Notes: a model not told the origin generated them from the letters alone. Numbered from the stretch's first letter, positions 1 through 11,310 are shown. The stretch is 64,000 bases of DNA from Pocillopora verrucosa (GCF_036669915.1 NC_089325.1:62001-126000), one strand, 5' to 3'. A program made the numbers and translations.

Positions 1-3000
1 CTGACAAAAATGTTTTGTAAGAATAAAAACAGCAAAACAAATTACAGCAATTAGTCACGAAAACAGAGCAAAAAACTGAAGAAAAAAAATACAGCAACAA
101 CAATCATGAAAAAAGGAAAGATTAGTTAGGTGTTGAATTTGTTTGTCTAAGGCATGAAATTTCTGCTAAAAATAATGTCAACAAAAAGTCTCTGACTGTG
201 TTTGAGGCAACTGAGCTTGACCGTTCCAAGGTTTTCTAACAAAGGCAACCAGTAATGTAGGTTAGGGAAGTAACGTATGTTCATAACGAACAAAGTTCTG
301 TAAGTGTAGATAACAATGTAATTATTAAAGTGCACATTACTGCGAGGATCACTTTCATTTATGTCAATGTAATTATTGTGGAAGTTCTGTACCAAGGAAC
401 AGCTAATGAATGTTTGATGATTTTGGCACATCAGTGAACATGAGACATTAATTTGCATCACAATAAAAACATTTTATGATCATGGAATCCAAGAGTCCTT
501 TGAGGTTAGAAAGCAAATCTGTAATATGAGTACATTGGATTAATTGGCAATTTCCATTTAACATAATTGACTGCTGATTCACGAGAAAATCCATATTAAT
601 GTAGAGATTTACTAAAACTTAGTTTGAATAGCAAATTTCATGATCTTTAAGTTATTTTGAGAATTCCTAGGAATTCGCAGAAAACTGGGAATTCAGTTTG
701 CAAGGGCAATACCATGAAGCAGTGCAGCCACCAAAGAAAAAATATTTTGGAGAAAAAACAAGTTTGAGATATGAAAAATAGACAGGAATAATTGCAGAAA
801 AAACTGTTCCAAAATAACAAGACCTGCTAAAGATAATGGCACAACAATATAAAACTATGGATTCTGATAGAATCAAGAGTTGTTAAACAAAAAAGCACAA
901 GAATGCAAAACAATGGATGCTGCTACAAAACAAGAAGTACTTGAGAGACACAACAAAAATATCGTATTTGTAAGAATGAAACTGTAGATTTGTGTATTGA
1001 AGAGTTTAAGAAGAGAAAAATCAAGGAAGGCCCATATTGTATTTGTTGTATATGTAACAGAACAATGTATAAAAAATCTGTCTTAAAACTCAATACAACT
1101 AGTTACCCTTCTCATTTTTAATATACTATTGTCATTTGATGGAAAAGAGGGTATCTGTAAGACTTGTCACTCTAAAGTCAATCAAGGTAGTCTTCCATGT
1201 CAAGCAAGAGTAAACAACTTATATGTAGATAACATCCCAACAAACTGGAACAAATAATAGCTCAGTGCATTGTATTTGGAAAACAATTGTTAAGCCAAAA
1301 GGATAACAGAGGAAAATTAAAGGTTCTATATGTAATGTATCAGTAAATTGTAATCAAAAATGCAACATCTTGCCTTGTCCTTCAGAAATGTCCGGTATAA
1401 TTGTCATTGAGTTAAAAAGAAAACTTCATTTCAGAGGAGTACATGTTTATTTTGAAGCTGTTAGACCAGAGTTCATAATGTCAGCACTCAACTGGTTAAA
1501 AGCCACTAATCCTTTATACAAAGATATTCAAACTGATTGTTCAAACATTGGTGTAGAACTGACAAATATGACACAGGCTAATAATGATGACACCAACTTA
1601 CTAGCAAATACTGTTAATAATCATTTAGAGAGTACATTTGAAAATCTAGTTATTATGGGACAACCTTTTGATGCCTGTTTTCTTGAGAATTCAAAATTGA
1701 ACAGCTCTGTAGATGCTCCTTATAATAGATCAGAACTTCAAATTAAGAAGTAGAAGGCCCTTTTAATATACACAGGTCACCTGCTAGTGAGACATGTTTG
1801 CAGTTAGTTATTCCAGATTATCCCATTTTAACTGAGGAACATCAATCTGTTAACTCCAATGGTAGAGAAATCAGTACTACCATATAGCACCTGGTGAAAA
1901 CAAACACCCAGTGTCTGTAATGACTGAGAAACTATGTGAGGAGCTTGCATTTCCAGTATTATTTCCAAAAGGAAGATTTGGTCATACCACAGAACAACAA
2001 ATCAAATTGTCATCAGTTAGATACTTTAATGCCAGACTGCTACATCACTGTGGAAGATTTGCAACGGATCCAGAATATCTTTTCTTTGCTCATTTCATTA
2101 TCAAAGAGAAAAAAGTATCTGACGACATCAACATTGCCCTTAAGAAAGTTCATGGTATTATCATATTATCATTGTAATTAGCAGATAAATTATATTGTCA
2201 TATGAAAAAATATTAAAACTAGTTTAATTGTCTTTTTCCTCACTTCTTATATACAGAATGAACACACTTAGATAATTTCCATATGCCAGTGAAAATTTGC
2301 AATTACTGTAATAAGTAGACCCTTAATTTTTTGTTCATCTTCAACTGCTTCAAACTTAACTTAACTCTTATTCAAGGGCAAATGCAAATGTGGTTTTGAT
2401 TAGTGTGATTTCAATAAGCCTGGATACTGCTGATGAATCACATAAAAGTGATTAGATGCTAAATGCTTTGTCACCTTTTGTTTCTTTGCATGTTTTAGAG
2501 TGACTTTCATTTGCCCATGAAATAAAAAAATGACTATTTAGTATGTAATAGTTGATGAAGAACAAAAGAAAACAAAAGATTCACAGTACACCACCAAATA
2601 TTAATTACCCTATTCTTTCACAAAAAATGAAAAATCACTCTAAACATTAACAGTCAATTAGTTCTCATCAGGTTTAATTAAATCACTCTAACCGATAAAC
2701 CAAAATGTATTGACTAAAGTATGCTAGCCCTGTAACTCCAAATGGAAAAAAACAAATTGGAGGGTTATAGTACGAAATATGCTAAAGTATATTTCATAGG
2801 TTCATGAGAACCACTCTAAAAGCCCCATAAAATTAATAGTTCATCTGCTAATAGGCTTTGGTACTGACTTCTAGTTTTCTCTTGGCGATAAGAAAAATAA
2901 GTAATTGGTTTTCTTGCATGGGTTAAGTGTCATCACCCTAGCACTTGGGACTGTTTATAGTCAAAAGCTACATCAGCCTGAAATCCTTTGTCAACCAAGA

Positions 3001-3190
3001 AAAAGGAAACATAACAGGACACCCAATTTGGCAAATGACTCACCCCGCTAAAACCCCTTAACCCACGAAATAAAATTTAATCAAGTTAAAAGTTACAGGA
3101 TAAGCCAATAATTGCATAAAAACTTAGGCAAATGCGGACACAAAAACATTCCGACGGAAAGCCCGAGTGAATGCAAATATACGTTTCGTG
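1..3190 (+). mobile_element. Helitron-derived element, copy 1 (left end outside window)
   Basis: This stretch is nearly identical to 14877-16142 plus 21481-23130, so it is one of two copies of the same degenerate element. It carries broken reading frames that resemble the N-terminal half of cnidarian Helitron Rep/helicase polyproteins (see the pseudogene entry). No Rep catalytic motif and no Pif1 helicase are visible. The left end is cut by the window. The right end passes into a sequence (about 3195-3225, a variant of GGGGCGGAGTGGTAACT) that also lies upstream of TRIM-B and TRIM-C. It may therefore have been carried along in a larger duplication rather than having transposed on its own. The Helitron call rests on remembered family resemblance; the duplication is seen directly. 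Confidence 0.6.
972..2180 (+). pseudogene. Helitron polyprotein N-terminal region, broken
   Basis: Several frames joined by frameshifts and stops can be read. At 985-1230 there is a cysteine-rich segment (motifs CICCICNRTMY and GICKTCHSKVNQG). At 1370-1753 follows PCPSEMSGIIVIELKRKL and FEAVRPEFIMSALNWLKA, typical of the region before the Helitron_like_N domain. At 1911-2177 comes LCEELAFPVLFPKGRFGH and YFNARLLHHCGRFATDPEY, which resembles the start of the Helitron helicase-like N domain. Nothing follows downstream. The reading frame is open for 127 codons at most, so no functional protein is expected. The corresponding parts in copy 2 lie at 15840-16100 and 21481-22129. Confidence 0.6.
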
Positions 3191-3254
3191 TACTCTGTTT
3201 CTAGGGGCGGAGTGGTAACTATTTATCTTTTTTTTTGCTTTTGTTTGTTCTTTT

Positions 3255-3790
3255 TCTGAGGGTTATTTTTAATCTCTTCTATACCCTCTTGGGTAGTGTA
3301 GACCAGAGGGTTATTTTTAATCACTTCTATACCCTCTTGGGTAGTGTATACCTGAGGGTTATTTTTAATCCCTTCTATACCCTCTTAGGTAGTGAATACC
3401 TGAGGGTTTTTTTAATCTCTTCTATACCCTCTTGGGTAGTGTATACCTGAGGGTTATTTTTAATCACTTCTATACCCTCTTGGGTAGTGTATATCTGAGG
3501 GTTATTTTTAATCACTTCTATACCCTCTTGGGTAGTGTATACTTGAGGGTTTTTTAATCTCTTGCATACCCTCTTGGGTAGTGTATACCTGAGGATATTC
3601 TCAATCTCTCCTATACCCTCTCGGGTTGTGTATACCAGAGGGTTATTTTTAATCTCTTGCATACCCTCTTGGGTAGTGTATACCTGAGGGTTATTCTTAC
3701 ACTCTCCTATACCCTCTTGGGTAGTGTATACCTGAGGGTTATTTTTAATCTCTTCTATATCCTCTTGGGTAGCGTATACCTGAGGGTATA
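3255..3790. repeat. 48-bp tandem minisatellite, about 11 units
   Basis: The unit contains GGGTTATTTTTAATC and TACCCTCTTGGGTAGTGTAT and repeats every 48 bp with a few substitutions and small deletions. Because 48 is divisible by three, the minus strand stays open over 3375-3842 and would encode a 16-residue repeat containing NPQVYTTQEGI. The first half of the unit carries a short palindrome (TACCCTCTTGGGTA). The array begins immediately after the Helitron copy 1 flank; the equivalent position in copy 2 (about 23187) has a LINE instead. I regard it as non-coding. Confidence 0.9.
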
Positions 3791-3842
3791 ATAACCTTTT
3801 CTTATCCCTCCTAACTCGGCAATCGCGAAAGACGATATCCAT

Positions 3843-5279
3843 ACGAGTGAATTTGTTCCCAATGACCTAAAATACAATGATGTTTTAGACCAGCTTCTCC
3901 CCTGTTATAGTCGATTTTGACAAGACTGATGTCTTCGGAAAAGCTAAAAAATGCCGTTCCAAACTGAAACCTTCGCACATAGAAGATCATTGCCCCCGCA
4001 GGGTCACCTTAGTACTCCCCGTGTAATATAGAGGAAGACTGGAGAAGAGAGAATGTGGGTATTTTCGGTAGATCATAACCAGAAAAAATCTCGATTTGAT
4101 CGCTTGCACGGCCGCAAGGTATCAACGTTTTTTCCCGCAAACGGTCATGGGCTGCCAGTAAAAAGACACGCGTGCGAGGACTTTTAGGATCGGCGTCTTT
4201 GACACGAGATTTGTCCTAGTATAGAGGAAGACTGGAGAAGAGAGAATGTAGGCCCTCTTAAGGTATAATTTTGTGTCTAATAACTATATAATAATAAATT
4301 GTTCTTCAATGCTGTCTATAAATTGTTCTCCAATGCCACCTATAACATTCCAATGTTAAAACTCACCCAAGTCCCTACATTCTGCTTCTTCTTGATCGTG
4401 AAGAACAAACAAATCCTAAGTTAAACCACACAGCAAAAAAAAAAAACCCCAAGCACTTCGCAAAACTACATTTTGTACACTTGTAGTATTTTGAGATGCA
4501 AAATTACTAACACCAAAGTACCGAGCCGCAATTCCGTAACAGCATAACAGAGAAATTACACAACTGTAAACAACAAGCCCAACTCAAAAAAAAAAAAAGA
4601 AAATGGTACTGTAGGGCGGGGGCAGCTCTAGTGAGAACTATAACTAGTTATAAGAATAACTGCATTGTGCCGAAGCTTGAAGACCGAACAAGGAGACCAT
4701 CAGTTGGAAGCGATGTGTATTCTCTGGATTATCTAATCAACACAGTTTCTGGACTTTAAAAGTTAAAAACCATGACCTGTATAAAGAAGGGATTGTAGGA
4801 GTTAACCTTACGTAGGCTTAGGTCATCGATCATGGAGGTGAAATCAGCTTTACCGGTGCCGCTTTTTAAGCTATTTTTGAGTTTCTTCGTTTTACGTGTT
4901 TTAAATTGTTCCTGTTATATGTTTCTGTAACATTTGGTCAGGAATATTCGCGGACCTTGTGTTAACGATTTACTGTTGTCTTCTTTAAGACATGTATTGT
5001 CTCTACAGAGAAAATAAGCTTAGCGTCCCGCCCTTTAAGTTTTTTCGAATTAGACCCGTTAAGTTTGTATGAGACATTTCTCTGGACTCTTGTTTCTGGA
5101 AAATGAGTGAACAAAGTAGAGTTGCATCTTGAAAATGATTAGAATTGTAATCATCGGAAGTTGCGGTTTTTTCATTCGAGGGTAGCATAATTACATTTTT
5201 GAAGCGATTATGGGATGTCCTAGACTGTTTAGCGAACACCTCATGCCACCAAGAGGCGTCGAACCTTGGCTTGAATTAC
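3843..5279. other. Stretch without a recognisable gene; one 30-bp direct repeat
   Basis: No convincing coding exon is seen on either strand. A 30-bp sequence starting TATAGAGGAAGACTGGAG occurs at 4027-4056 and again at 4220-4249, 193 bp apart. An A-run lies at 4435-4446 and another near 4586. A 78-codon minus-strand frame at 5003-5239 has no recognisable motif. Confidence 0.6.
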
Positions 5280-5332
5280 TTATGCAAATTAGCTGGCTGC
5301 ACATTCAATGTGCAGCCAGCTAATTTGCATAA
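5280..5332. repeat. Perfect 53-bp palindrome (26-bp arms, 1-nt centre)
   Basis: The left arm at 5280-5305 contains GCAAATTAGCTGGCTGCACA and the right arm at 5307-5332 is its exact reverse complement around the C at 5306. It lies about 30 bp before the point where homology to the PPME1 3' flank (copies B and C) begins, so it marks a duplication breakpoint. It could form a cruciform or an RNA hairpin. The sister copies at 39798 and 49330 do not have it. Confidence 0.95.
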
Positions 5333-5361
5333 ATTTTTTTCCGACGCAAAGCTCGTCATGG

Positions 5362-6540
5362 CTAACTTTAACTTCCGACTAGAGGACGTGTTAGCGGAAA
5401 AAGACGGGAAAAAGCTTTTACAAGACTTTTTTGTATTTTAGCGTCAAAAGAGTCTGTTTCAAACCTCGCACGGGTTATTATGCAGTGATCTTGGGCAAGA
5501 AGGATTGTATAAAAGTGCCCCTCCCTAACCCAGTTTGCTTCGGTAGCTGCCATGCAAAGACTATATACCCACTCGATTTGCGTTCGCTGGTCTTTTAATC
5601 TCTACAGAAAGAGAACCTAACGTGTAAAGTCTTATTAACAGAGATTAAATGAACTTGGCAAAACTCTCTCCTGCTCGTATTGGTTTGACAACAAGAAGAA
5701 ATATGATCCATGACTAACACGCCGGCATAGGTCTGCAGAAGGAAAAGGTAACAAAATATCACATAGGAAACACTTTGTGCTTGAATTGTCTGTAAATATC
5801 TCCGGTATTCGATTCAATCTCCTCGGTTGAAATTTGTGTTCGCCTTGACGTCGGAGAGGTGCGCAAAAACTAACTTGAAAACTGAAGCATTAAATTTCTT
5901 TAGTTTCTACAATTTTTAGGTTTACACCGAAAGTGACACACAAAACTTTGATTGTTTAAGAAAGAGGAAAAAAATAGCATGAGAAAAATTGTTCCCACCT
6001 TTTCATAACGTCACTGAAACAACAACCCAATCACGACCAGAATATACCAACCCAAAAGAAGTTTAGTGCTATTTCTGTGTAGAAAGCTATCGACATTTAT
6101 GATCCTATCAGTATGTAGGATGCTTGCCACAACAAAACCCTATATGCTCAGATTGTAGATCATCCAAACGTGAAGTAGGATTCTAAAATTTGGATCCATG
6201 CAAAGATACTGCGACACTTACGGTTGTCGCAAATATAAGACATCTTTGTTTCGGTGATGGATTGGGAATCCTTTAGTTCATAAAACAATAAAAGGTTCCG
6301 AATAAATCGCCCAACAAAGACAGAGTGCGCGACAAGTATGACAAAAAACAAGTGCGGGAGTCGGTTCTATATCAATGCCTACCTCAGAAAGTTATCCTTT
6401 GTCACAGCGAGTTTCAGCCGCATTAGAAATGTCACTAAGACTTCTGCCACCTGCACAGATAAAGGACAAACCACAGTCGGAACACGGCAATAGTCACCTC
6501 AAGTAGCAGGTGTAAAGAAGATGTAACTTTGGGTTAAGGG
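5362..6540 (-). pseudogene. PPME1 3' fragment, copy A (exon 15 and downstream flank only)
   Basis: This segment is homologous to 49370-50690 and to 39830-40744 plus 42321-42430. It contains a preserved copy of PPME1 exon 15 at 6379-6450: a CAG acceptor, then a frame beginning VAEVLVTFLMRLKLAVT and ending in TAG, one residue different from the real exon (D for E near the end). None of exons 1-14 is present. At about 6541 the sequence jumps straight to the intron-10 region that carries the G-rich minisatellite. It is a dead fragment carried along in the segmental duplication that includes TRIM-A. Confidence 0.85.
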
Positions 6541-6714
6541 ATACTTATGATGGTTCTGTAATTTTTTGTAAACGTGGATATTTACAAAAGAATACTTTTT
6601 GGAGGAATGGGGGCCGGGATATTTGAATTCAAATAAGCTTGTGGGTTATTATAAGAGTTAGCACACTGAAATAGGAGGTTTTGAACAACATACGTATCAC
6701 CCTTAAATCTAGTA

Positions 6715-7075
6715 GGAAGAGGTAGAAAAGAAGAAAGGAGGGGTAAAAGGGAAGGGGGAGGGGTACGATGGAAGGGGGAAGGGATTAAAGGGAACTGGGG
6801 AGGGGTAAGAGGGAAGGGGGAAGGGACTAAAGGAACTGTGGAGGGGTAAGTGGGAAGGGAGATGGGGTAAAGGGGAACGAGGGAGGGGGTAAGAGGGAAG
6901 GGGGAGTGGTAAAGGGGAATGAGGGAGGGATAAGAGGGAAGGGGGAGGGGTGAAAGGGAACAGGGGAGGGGTACAGGGAAATGGGGGAGGGGTAAAAGGG
7001 AACAGGGGAGGGGTAAGAGGGAGGGGGGAGGAGGTAAGAGGGACCTGGAGAGAGGTAAAAGGGAAAAAGAAAGGG
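6715..7075. repeat. G-rich minisatellite (PPME1 intron 10 type), copy A
   Basis: Irregular 16-21 bp units of the type GGGGAGGGGTAAGAGGGAA run along the plus strand. The same array type occurs at 43995-44205 and inside the intact PPME1 intron 10 at 52640-53140. The plus strand is rich in runs of three to seven G, giving many possible G-quadruplexes. The Pro/Ser/Leu-rich reading frames on the minus strand here are by-products of the repeat. Confidence 0.9.
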
Positions 7076-7084
7076 TAATTGGAT

Positions 7085-7733
7085 GTCCAGAAAATTCAGT
7101 ATTAAAGATAACTTCAATAGAAACAGTCAACAAATAATTAGGCCTCCTTGCAGGCTACCCACTCTCCTTTGAAAATTCTCCTTTTGATTATTTGTGACAA
7201 AAATTGATTAAAGTTGTCGTGAGAACAGCTTAAAAAATTGGACCGTGAATTCTTGAATAAAACAGTTTTAATCACTCACACACAATGCAGGTACTCTAAC
7301 TGTTTAGTGTTTGAAGAGCGTGCTGCATACCAGTAAAAGTAAACAATTATATGCGGGCCTCTTTGAATGAGATCTATCAACACCGATGAGGAAAAAATCT
7401 TCAAGATTCTTCTTCCAAGATTGCACAATTTTACCTTAATTTCCACACCAAATCAAATACTATTTTATTTACTACTCTGAAAGATAATCACATACAGCTA
7501 ATAAATGGAGACAAACGCAAAGACGACGAAAGAAAAAAATGAATAAACTAAAACAAAATTAGGACAAAGTTATCTTTAAAATATTTACAAAGTCCAATTT
7601 CCATTCTTTCTTTTTCTTTTTGAGCCCGCGAGAAATATTTCAGCGGCTGTAAAAAAAGGGTCATACCTTACAACGAAACAAAGGCCACATTGAAAGAATC
7701 GCATCAGAATAACTGTTGAGCAATGTTCACTTT
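7085..7733 (-). other. TRIM-A 3' flank, conserved in all three TRIM units
   Basis: This stretch aligns with 26040-26678 and 44255-44899. It starts 30-50 bp beyond the minisatellite with a junction (AACAAATAATTAGG in A and B-type copies) and contains the likely 3' UTR of the TRIM gene. Short frames such as the one over 7585-7773 overlap the TRIM C-terminus out of frame and are not genes. Confidence 0.6.
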
Positions 7734-10004
7734 CTACTGCAAAACATGGACTACATGCTTTTTGCCATCGCAAACCAACAACTTATTATCTTCAAAAGCA
7801 GCGACAAACGAGGGACATTCAATTTCTTCAATATTGAACGAGTAAATAAATTTTCCATCAAAAGAAAACACTTGAAATCTGCGATTATTGCTGTTATCAC
7901 ATACGATCAGATTGTTAAACGCGTCAATAGTGAATTTTGTATAAAAAAAGAGTTTTCCTGCACAGAGTTCCTCCTCGCCAATGTCATACAGATAAAGTCC
8001 TTCGTTGTTGAACACGTTAATATAGTTAAATGAGACAAATGAAACAAAAAACTTGTCTTCATGATAAACAGCAAGAACCGGATTACTAAAACCGCGTGGT
8101 TCTTTGAAGGACTGTACTAATCCTGTACCGTCAGGGGAGAGGACTTTGACTGACTTGTCGCCCCAGTCACACACGATCATGTGACCATCATCTCTGACAG
8201 ATACGGAACGAGGATCAATCAAATGCTGACTAATGACTTTAATGAAGTCGCCATGTTCAGTAAACAAAAACATCTTACGCGGTTCCAAAAAATTTCTAAG
8301 AATGACAATGACTTCATCAGATGTTGTAAATTCCACCGAATGAGAAAACGTGAGTCTCTTACCATCAAGCCATTTGTCTCCTATTGTTCTCAGATATTTC
8401 CACTCACGATCAAACAAATAAACTCCGTTATGATCTGCTATGGCAATCTTTCCATTTCTTTTATTCACTGCAATGCTATCTGGTCTGTCAAACTGTCCCG
8501 GTCCTTTCCCATGTGATCCAATTGAATGAATAACTTTGTATTGATGACCAGTCACCTGAACTCTCCAGGGACTACCAGTCAGCGGTTGGCCATTCATCTT
8601 GACGCAAATGTCACGTAAGCCAACACTCTTTGGCTTGTAACGCACTACGTAGCTTCCATTCTTACAGTCATCAATTTTGGTTTCCTCTTCTCCTTTTTGA
8701 GAGCGGATTATCACGGTCAGTTGGTCTTGTTCATAATAACATTGACTTCCCTTTGAATCTCGCGTTGTTACTGTAAAGCTAGTTTCAGTGCCTGCTTCAG
8801 CCTCGATTAAACCTCTTCCTTCTGCCGATGACAGTGAAGGATCCGTGTTAGTCTCGAATACTTGACCCGGAACCAAGCCCCTAAGATTATTTATAGCTTC
8901 CACATTTACACAATAGACTACATGTTGAGGTGTGCATACTTCAATATCCTGTGTGGTTAAAAGTTCCTCGCATCGACCAAGCACAGCATGTCCTGCTTGC
9001 AGAATTTCAGGACCGATGCTTCGTTGTACGATATTTTCACCATATTCGACAGAACTCTTTAGCTGAGCCGCAAGTAACTGAACATTTCCTATTTTCGCTG
9101 CGTAATTCGTTTGTTGCGTGACTTTCATTTCTGCCAGCTTAGTTTTTACAGCCGTTTCATGTTCCTTCGCAACTCGAATAAGTTCTTGCACAACTTTCGT
9201 AACCTTCTCTTCAGCGGCGCAGATTTCTTCTTCGCTTTTATTCATGAGTTCAGTTTGCTCCGATATCTTTGACTCCACGATAACAAGTTTTTCCTTAACT
9301 CTGGCAAAGACTTGCGTCATCTGCATCTTTTGTTCTTCGGCAGCCTCCTGTAAGTCTACTAAAGTATGTCGATTATGACTTACTATACTACACTTGTGGC
9401 AAATACAAACGCTACAGTCTCGACAATAATAATCAAGGGGTTCATTCTCGTGATATTTCTTTGTACACATGGCGGGTCTGTGCATCAACTCCTCCACATC
9501 TTGCGCTTGCAAGTTTTCGATCAAAACATTGTGATGACCTCTCGTGGCCCTCAGGCGCTGATGAGCATCAAAACAATCCTTGCAAAGAAAGTTCTGGCAA
9601 ACAAAGCAGTAGCAAGTTGCCGTGTTGTTTTCTTCACAACTGCTGCATCTCTGAGCCTCTTGGCTGCCATCTCTCAAAGCAAGGAGATCCACCAATCGGT
9701 TGAGATGAAAAGATGTGGGAAGGCTGCCAAACGTGTCTCCTTCGGGGATCTGAAAGGAAGCTTGACAAACTGGACATTTGATCATCGTTTCTAACTTTCT
9801 CTTTGCATATCCTGCGTGCTTGTCGATACACTGCAGACAGAATGAGTGTAGACATGGCAGTGTCTTGGGATCTTTGACTGTTTCTAGACACAGCGGACAC
9901 TCGGCTTCCTTCTTGAGATTTGTAAACAGTTGTTGCACATCCATATCTAGCTGAATAAGTTGAGAGCTGGGTGCAGTTGACACATCACATTGCTTATCAT
10001 GCAT
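7734..10004 (-). CDS. TRIM-A: TRIM2/3/71-like RING E3 ubiquitin ligase with NHL repeats
   Basis: A single-exon reading frame of 756 codons from the first ATG (10002-10004). An alternative ATG at 9942-9944 (MDVQQLF) is the start shared by all three paralogs, so the true start may be there. Domains counted from an upstream GTG, subtract 10 for this start: RING C3HC4 at about 46-90 (CPLC, CLHSFCLQC, CPVC), B-box 1 at 130-169, B-box 2 at 190-223, a coiled coil at about 225-345, a filamin-type Ig domain at about 395-500 ending GSPWRVQV, then NHL blades to the C-terminus. Family knowledge: such proteins are cytoplasmic E3 ligases, and the NHL propeller binds RNA or protein. It is intact with no stops. 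A 5' non-coding exon cannot be excluded. TRIM-B and TRIM-C are close paralogs. Confidence 0.9.
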   Translation of the reverse strand: MHDKQCDVSTAPSSQLIQLDMDVQQLFTNLKKEAECPLCLETVKDPKTLPCLHSFCLQCIDKHAGYAKRKLETMIKCPVCQASFQIPEGDTFGSLPTSFHLNRLVDLLALRDGSQEAQRCSSCEENNTATCYCFVCQNFLCKDCFDAHQRLRATRGHHNVLIENLQAQDVEELMHRPAMCTKKYHENEPLDYYCRDCSVCICHKCSIVSHNRHTLVDLQEAAEEQKMQMTQVFARVKEKLVIVESKISEQTELMNKSEEEICAAEEKVTKVVQELIRVAKEHETAVKTKLAEMKVTQQTNYAAKIGNVQLLAAQLKSSVEYGENIVQRSIGPEILQAGHAVLGRCEELLTTQDIEVCTPQHVVYCVNVEAINNLRGLVPGQVFETNTDPSLSSAEGRGLIEAEAGTETSFTVTTRDSKGSQCYYEQDQLTVIIRSQKGEEETKIDDCKNGSYVVRYKPKSVGLRDICVKMNGQPLTGSPWRVQVTGHQYKVIHSIGSHGKGPGQFDRPDSIAVNKRNGKIAIADHNGVYLFDREWKYLRTIGDKWLDGKRLTFSHSVEFTTSDEVIVILRNFLEPRKMFLFTEHGDFIKVISQHLIDPRSVSVRDDGHMIVCDWGDKSVKVLSPDGTGLVQSFKEPRGFSNPVLAVYHEDKFFVSFVSFNYINVFNNEGLYLYDIGEEELCAGKLFFYTKFTIDAFNNLIVCDNSNNRRFQVFSFDGKFIYSFNIEEIECPSFVAAFEDNKLLVCDGKKHVVHVLQ

Positions 10005-10039
10005 AAAATGAGACTTAGCGGAGGGACCAGTCACCTAAT

Positions 10040-10640
10040 AAGCCCTCATCCTCTCCACCCTATTCAGATTTCCAAGTGTAACCTTTGAAGAGTTTCAATG
10101 TGTTATTACTCGGGTTCCGGCTTCGTTCTTCAATTTGTTCAGCTGCAAACAGCAATTAAATTCTTAACACGCATGCGCGAAGTTTTGAACACATGCTGAA
10201 AATGCATGCATAATATGCACACAGCGTTAGCGGTTGATCCACACTAAAGGATTTCGAGCGTTTTCGGAACGGGTCGGTCCGCGAACCTTGTGAGAGATCT
10301 CTTTACGAGTGAACCTTTCATCGAGAAACATGCTATATTAAATGAACCATCTAATGTCAATCGAGAGAAGCATGAACGCAAATCACATCGTGTTTGTAGA
10401 CGTGATCGTGAACCAAGCAGAATACCAATACGAAGTTTGAAAGGTAGGAACAAGAGAATTTGTATATGAACGTATTCTTTCATATATACCCATGTCATCT
10501 ACATTGTACTGTTATGTAAATGAAAAAAAAACTATTAAATAAAACGAATTTTTAGTTGAACTGTCGTGAAAGAATTCGTCAAAGTATAAGAAAGATTAAA
10601 TATCGTGCCAGTCGATATTTAACATTGTTTTCTTGTAACA
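10040..10640. other. TRIM-A upstream region, no recognised gene
   Basis: The first 70 bp match the TRIM-B and TRIM-C upstream flanks, and the similarity stops near 10110. A plus-strand open frame over about 10250-10470 includes DLFTSEPFIEKHAILNEP but shows no motif I recognise. The promoter of TRIM-A should lie in this interval. Confidence 0.4.
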
Positions 10641-10643
10641 AAC

Positions 10644-11310
10644 TGATATGTTCACGTGCAAGAGTGAGGCTCATGTAGCAAATTATTGCAACTATACTGA
10701 GATAGAGACATAGAAAAAAATCCTGGTCCTCCAATATATGTTGACCCTAGCAAAACAATAGCAGCTCTCTATAGTCAAGATAATGAGTTAGCCTTAGGAC
10801 AGAATGTAGGACAACAGTGTGTTGCAATGAGTTTGTGCTCTTTGCTTTTATTACAATATCACATAGGGGAGTCAGCTGACTGCGAATGATCCTGCGCAAA
10901 TAATAAATATAGGAATCTATCTTATTCAAGTTTGTCACAATTAACCAGACAGGCATTTATAATGCAGTCAGAATTACCAACAGCATTACATGTGTTTGAC
11001 ACTGATTATCAACTGGAATACAGTGAAAGCTACTCTGGTACTGTTCACCAAGAAACTACAGTAGAGGGAGATCAGTACTGTCCCTCTTTATGAAGAGCCT
11101 TTGAGTTGCACATATCTGAAAACTACACCTATTACATAATAACACTGAGGTGTATTGCTGTTACAACCTATTGTAATAGTAATGTGGGGTTCAAAATAGT
11201 TGATTCTTGTGATTTGTATGGTAGAGGGCAGCCTCAAGGTACAAGTCTTCTTCTCAAAGTACTGTCCCTTGATAGTTTTGTGCATTATTTTTCAGAGTAT
11301 ACTTAACAAT
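10644..11310 (+). pseudogene. Helitron-type polyprotein fragment with OTU-protease-like segment
   Basis: Conceptual translation with a few stops gives VDPSKTIAALYSQ, GQNVGQQCVAMSLCSLLLLQ, LSYSSLSQLTRQAFIMQSEL, and later YGRGQPQGTSLLLKVLSLDS. The pattern resembles the N-terminal OTU-like cysteine protease segment seen in cnidarian Helitron polyproteins, with the Cys in QQCVAMSL as the candidate nucleophile. This is a remembered resemblance. Stops near 10888 and 11093 break the frame. It could be the missing 5' part of the Helitron relic represented at 1-3190 and 14877-23180. Confidence 0.5.

Noticed and set aside
147-461. 104-codon minus-strand frame in Helitron copy 1
   Set aside because: The copy at 15020-15290 is frameshifted by small deletions, and there is no recognisable motif.
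2426-2460. CTGATGA motif resembling a second hammerhead (also at 22370-22400)
   Set aside because: It is followed by a small hairpin but has no GAAA and no matching stem I, so the core is absent.
3255-3790. CRISPR-like regular spacing of a repeat
   Set aside because: Units are contiguous with no unique spacers, and the sequence is eukaryotic.
6582-7133. Long minus-strand Pro/Leu/Ser-rich frame, also at 43879-44617 and 52527-53140
   Set aside because: It is translation of the G-rich minisatellite. The only real coding piece in the 52527-53396 frame is PPME1 exon 10 (53217-53379).
9118-9794. Plus-strand frames antisense to the TRIM genes (also 28061-28620, 46287-46963)
   Set aside because: They mirror the conserved minus-strand coding sequence and show no domain of their own.
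10005-10034. Upstream extension of TRIM-A to a GTG at 10034, and similar GTG starts at 28929 and 47152
   Set aside because: GTG is not a normal start in animals. ATG codons at 10004/9944, 28890 and 47113 are available.
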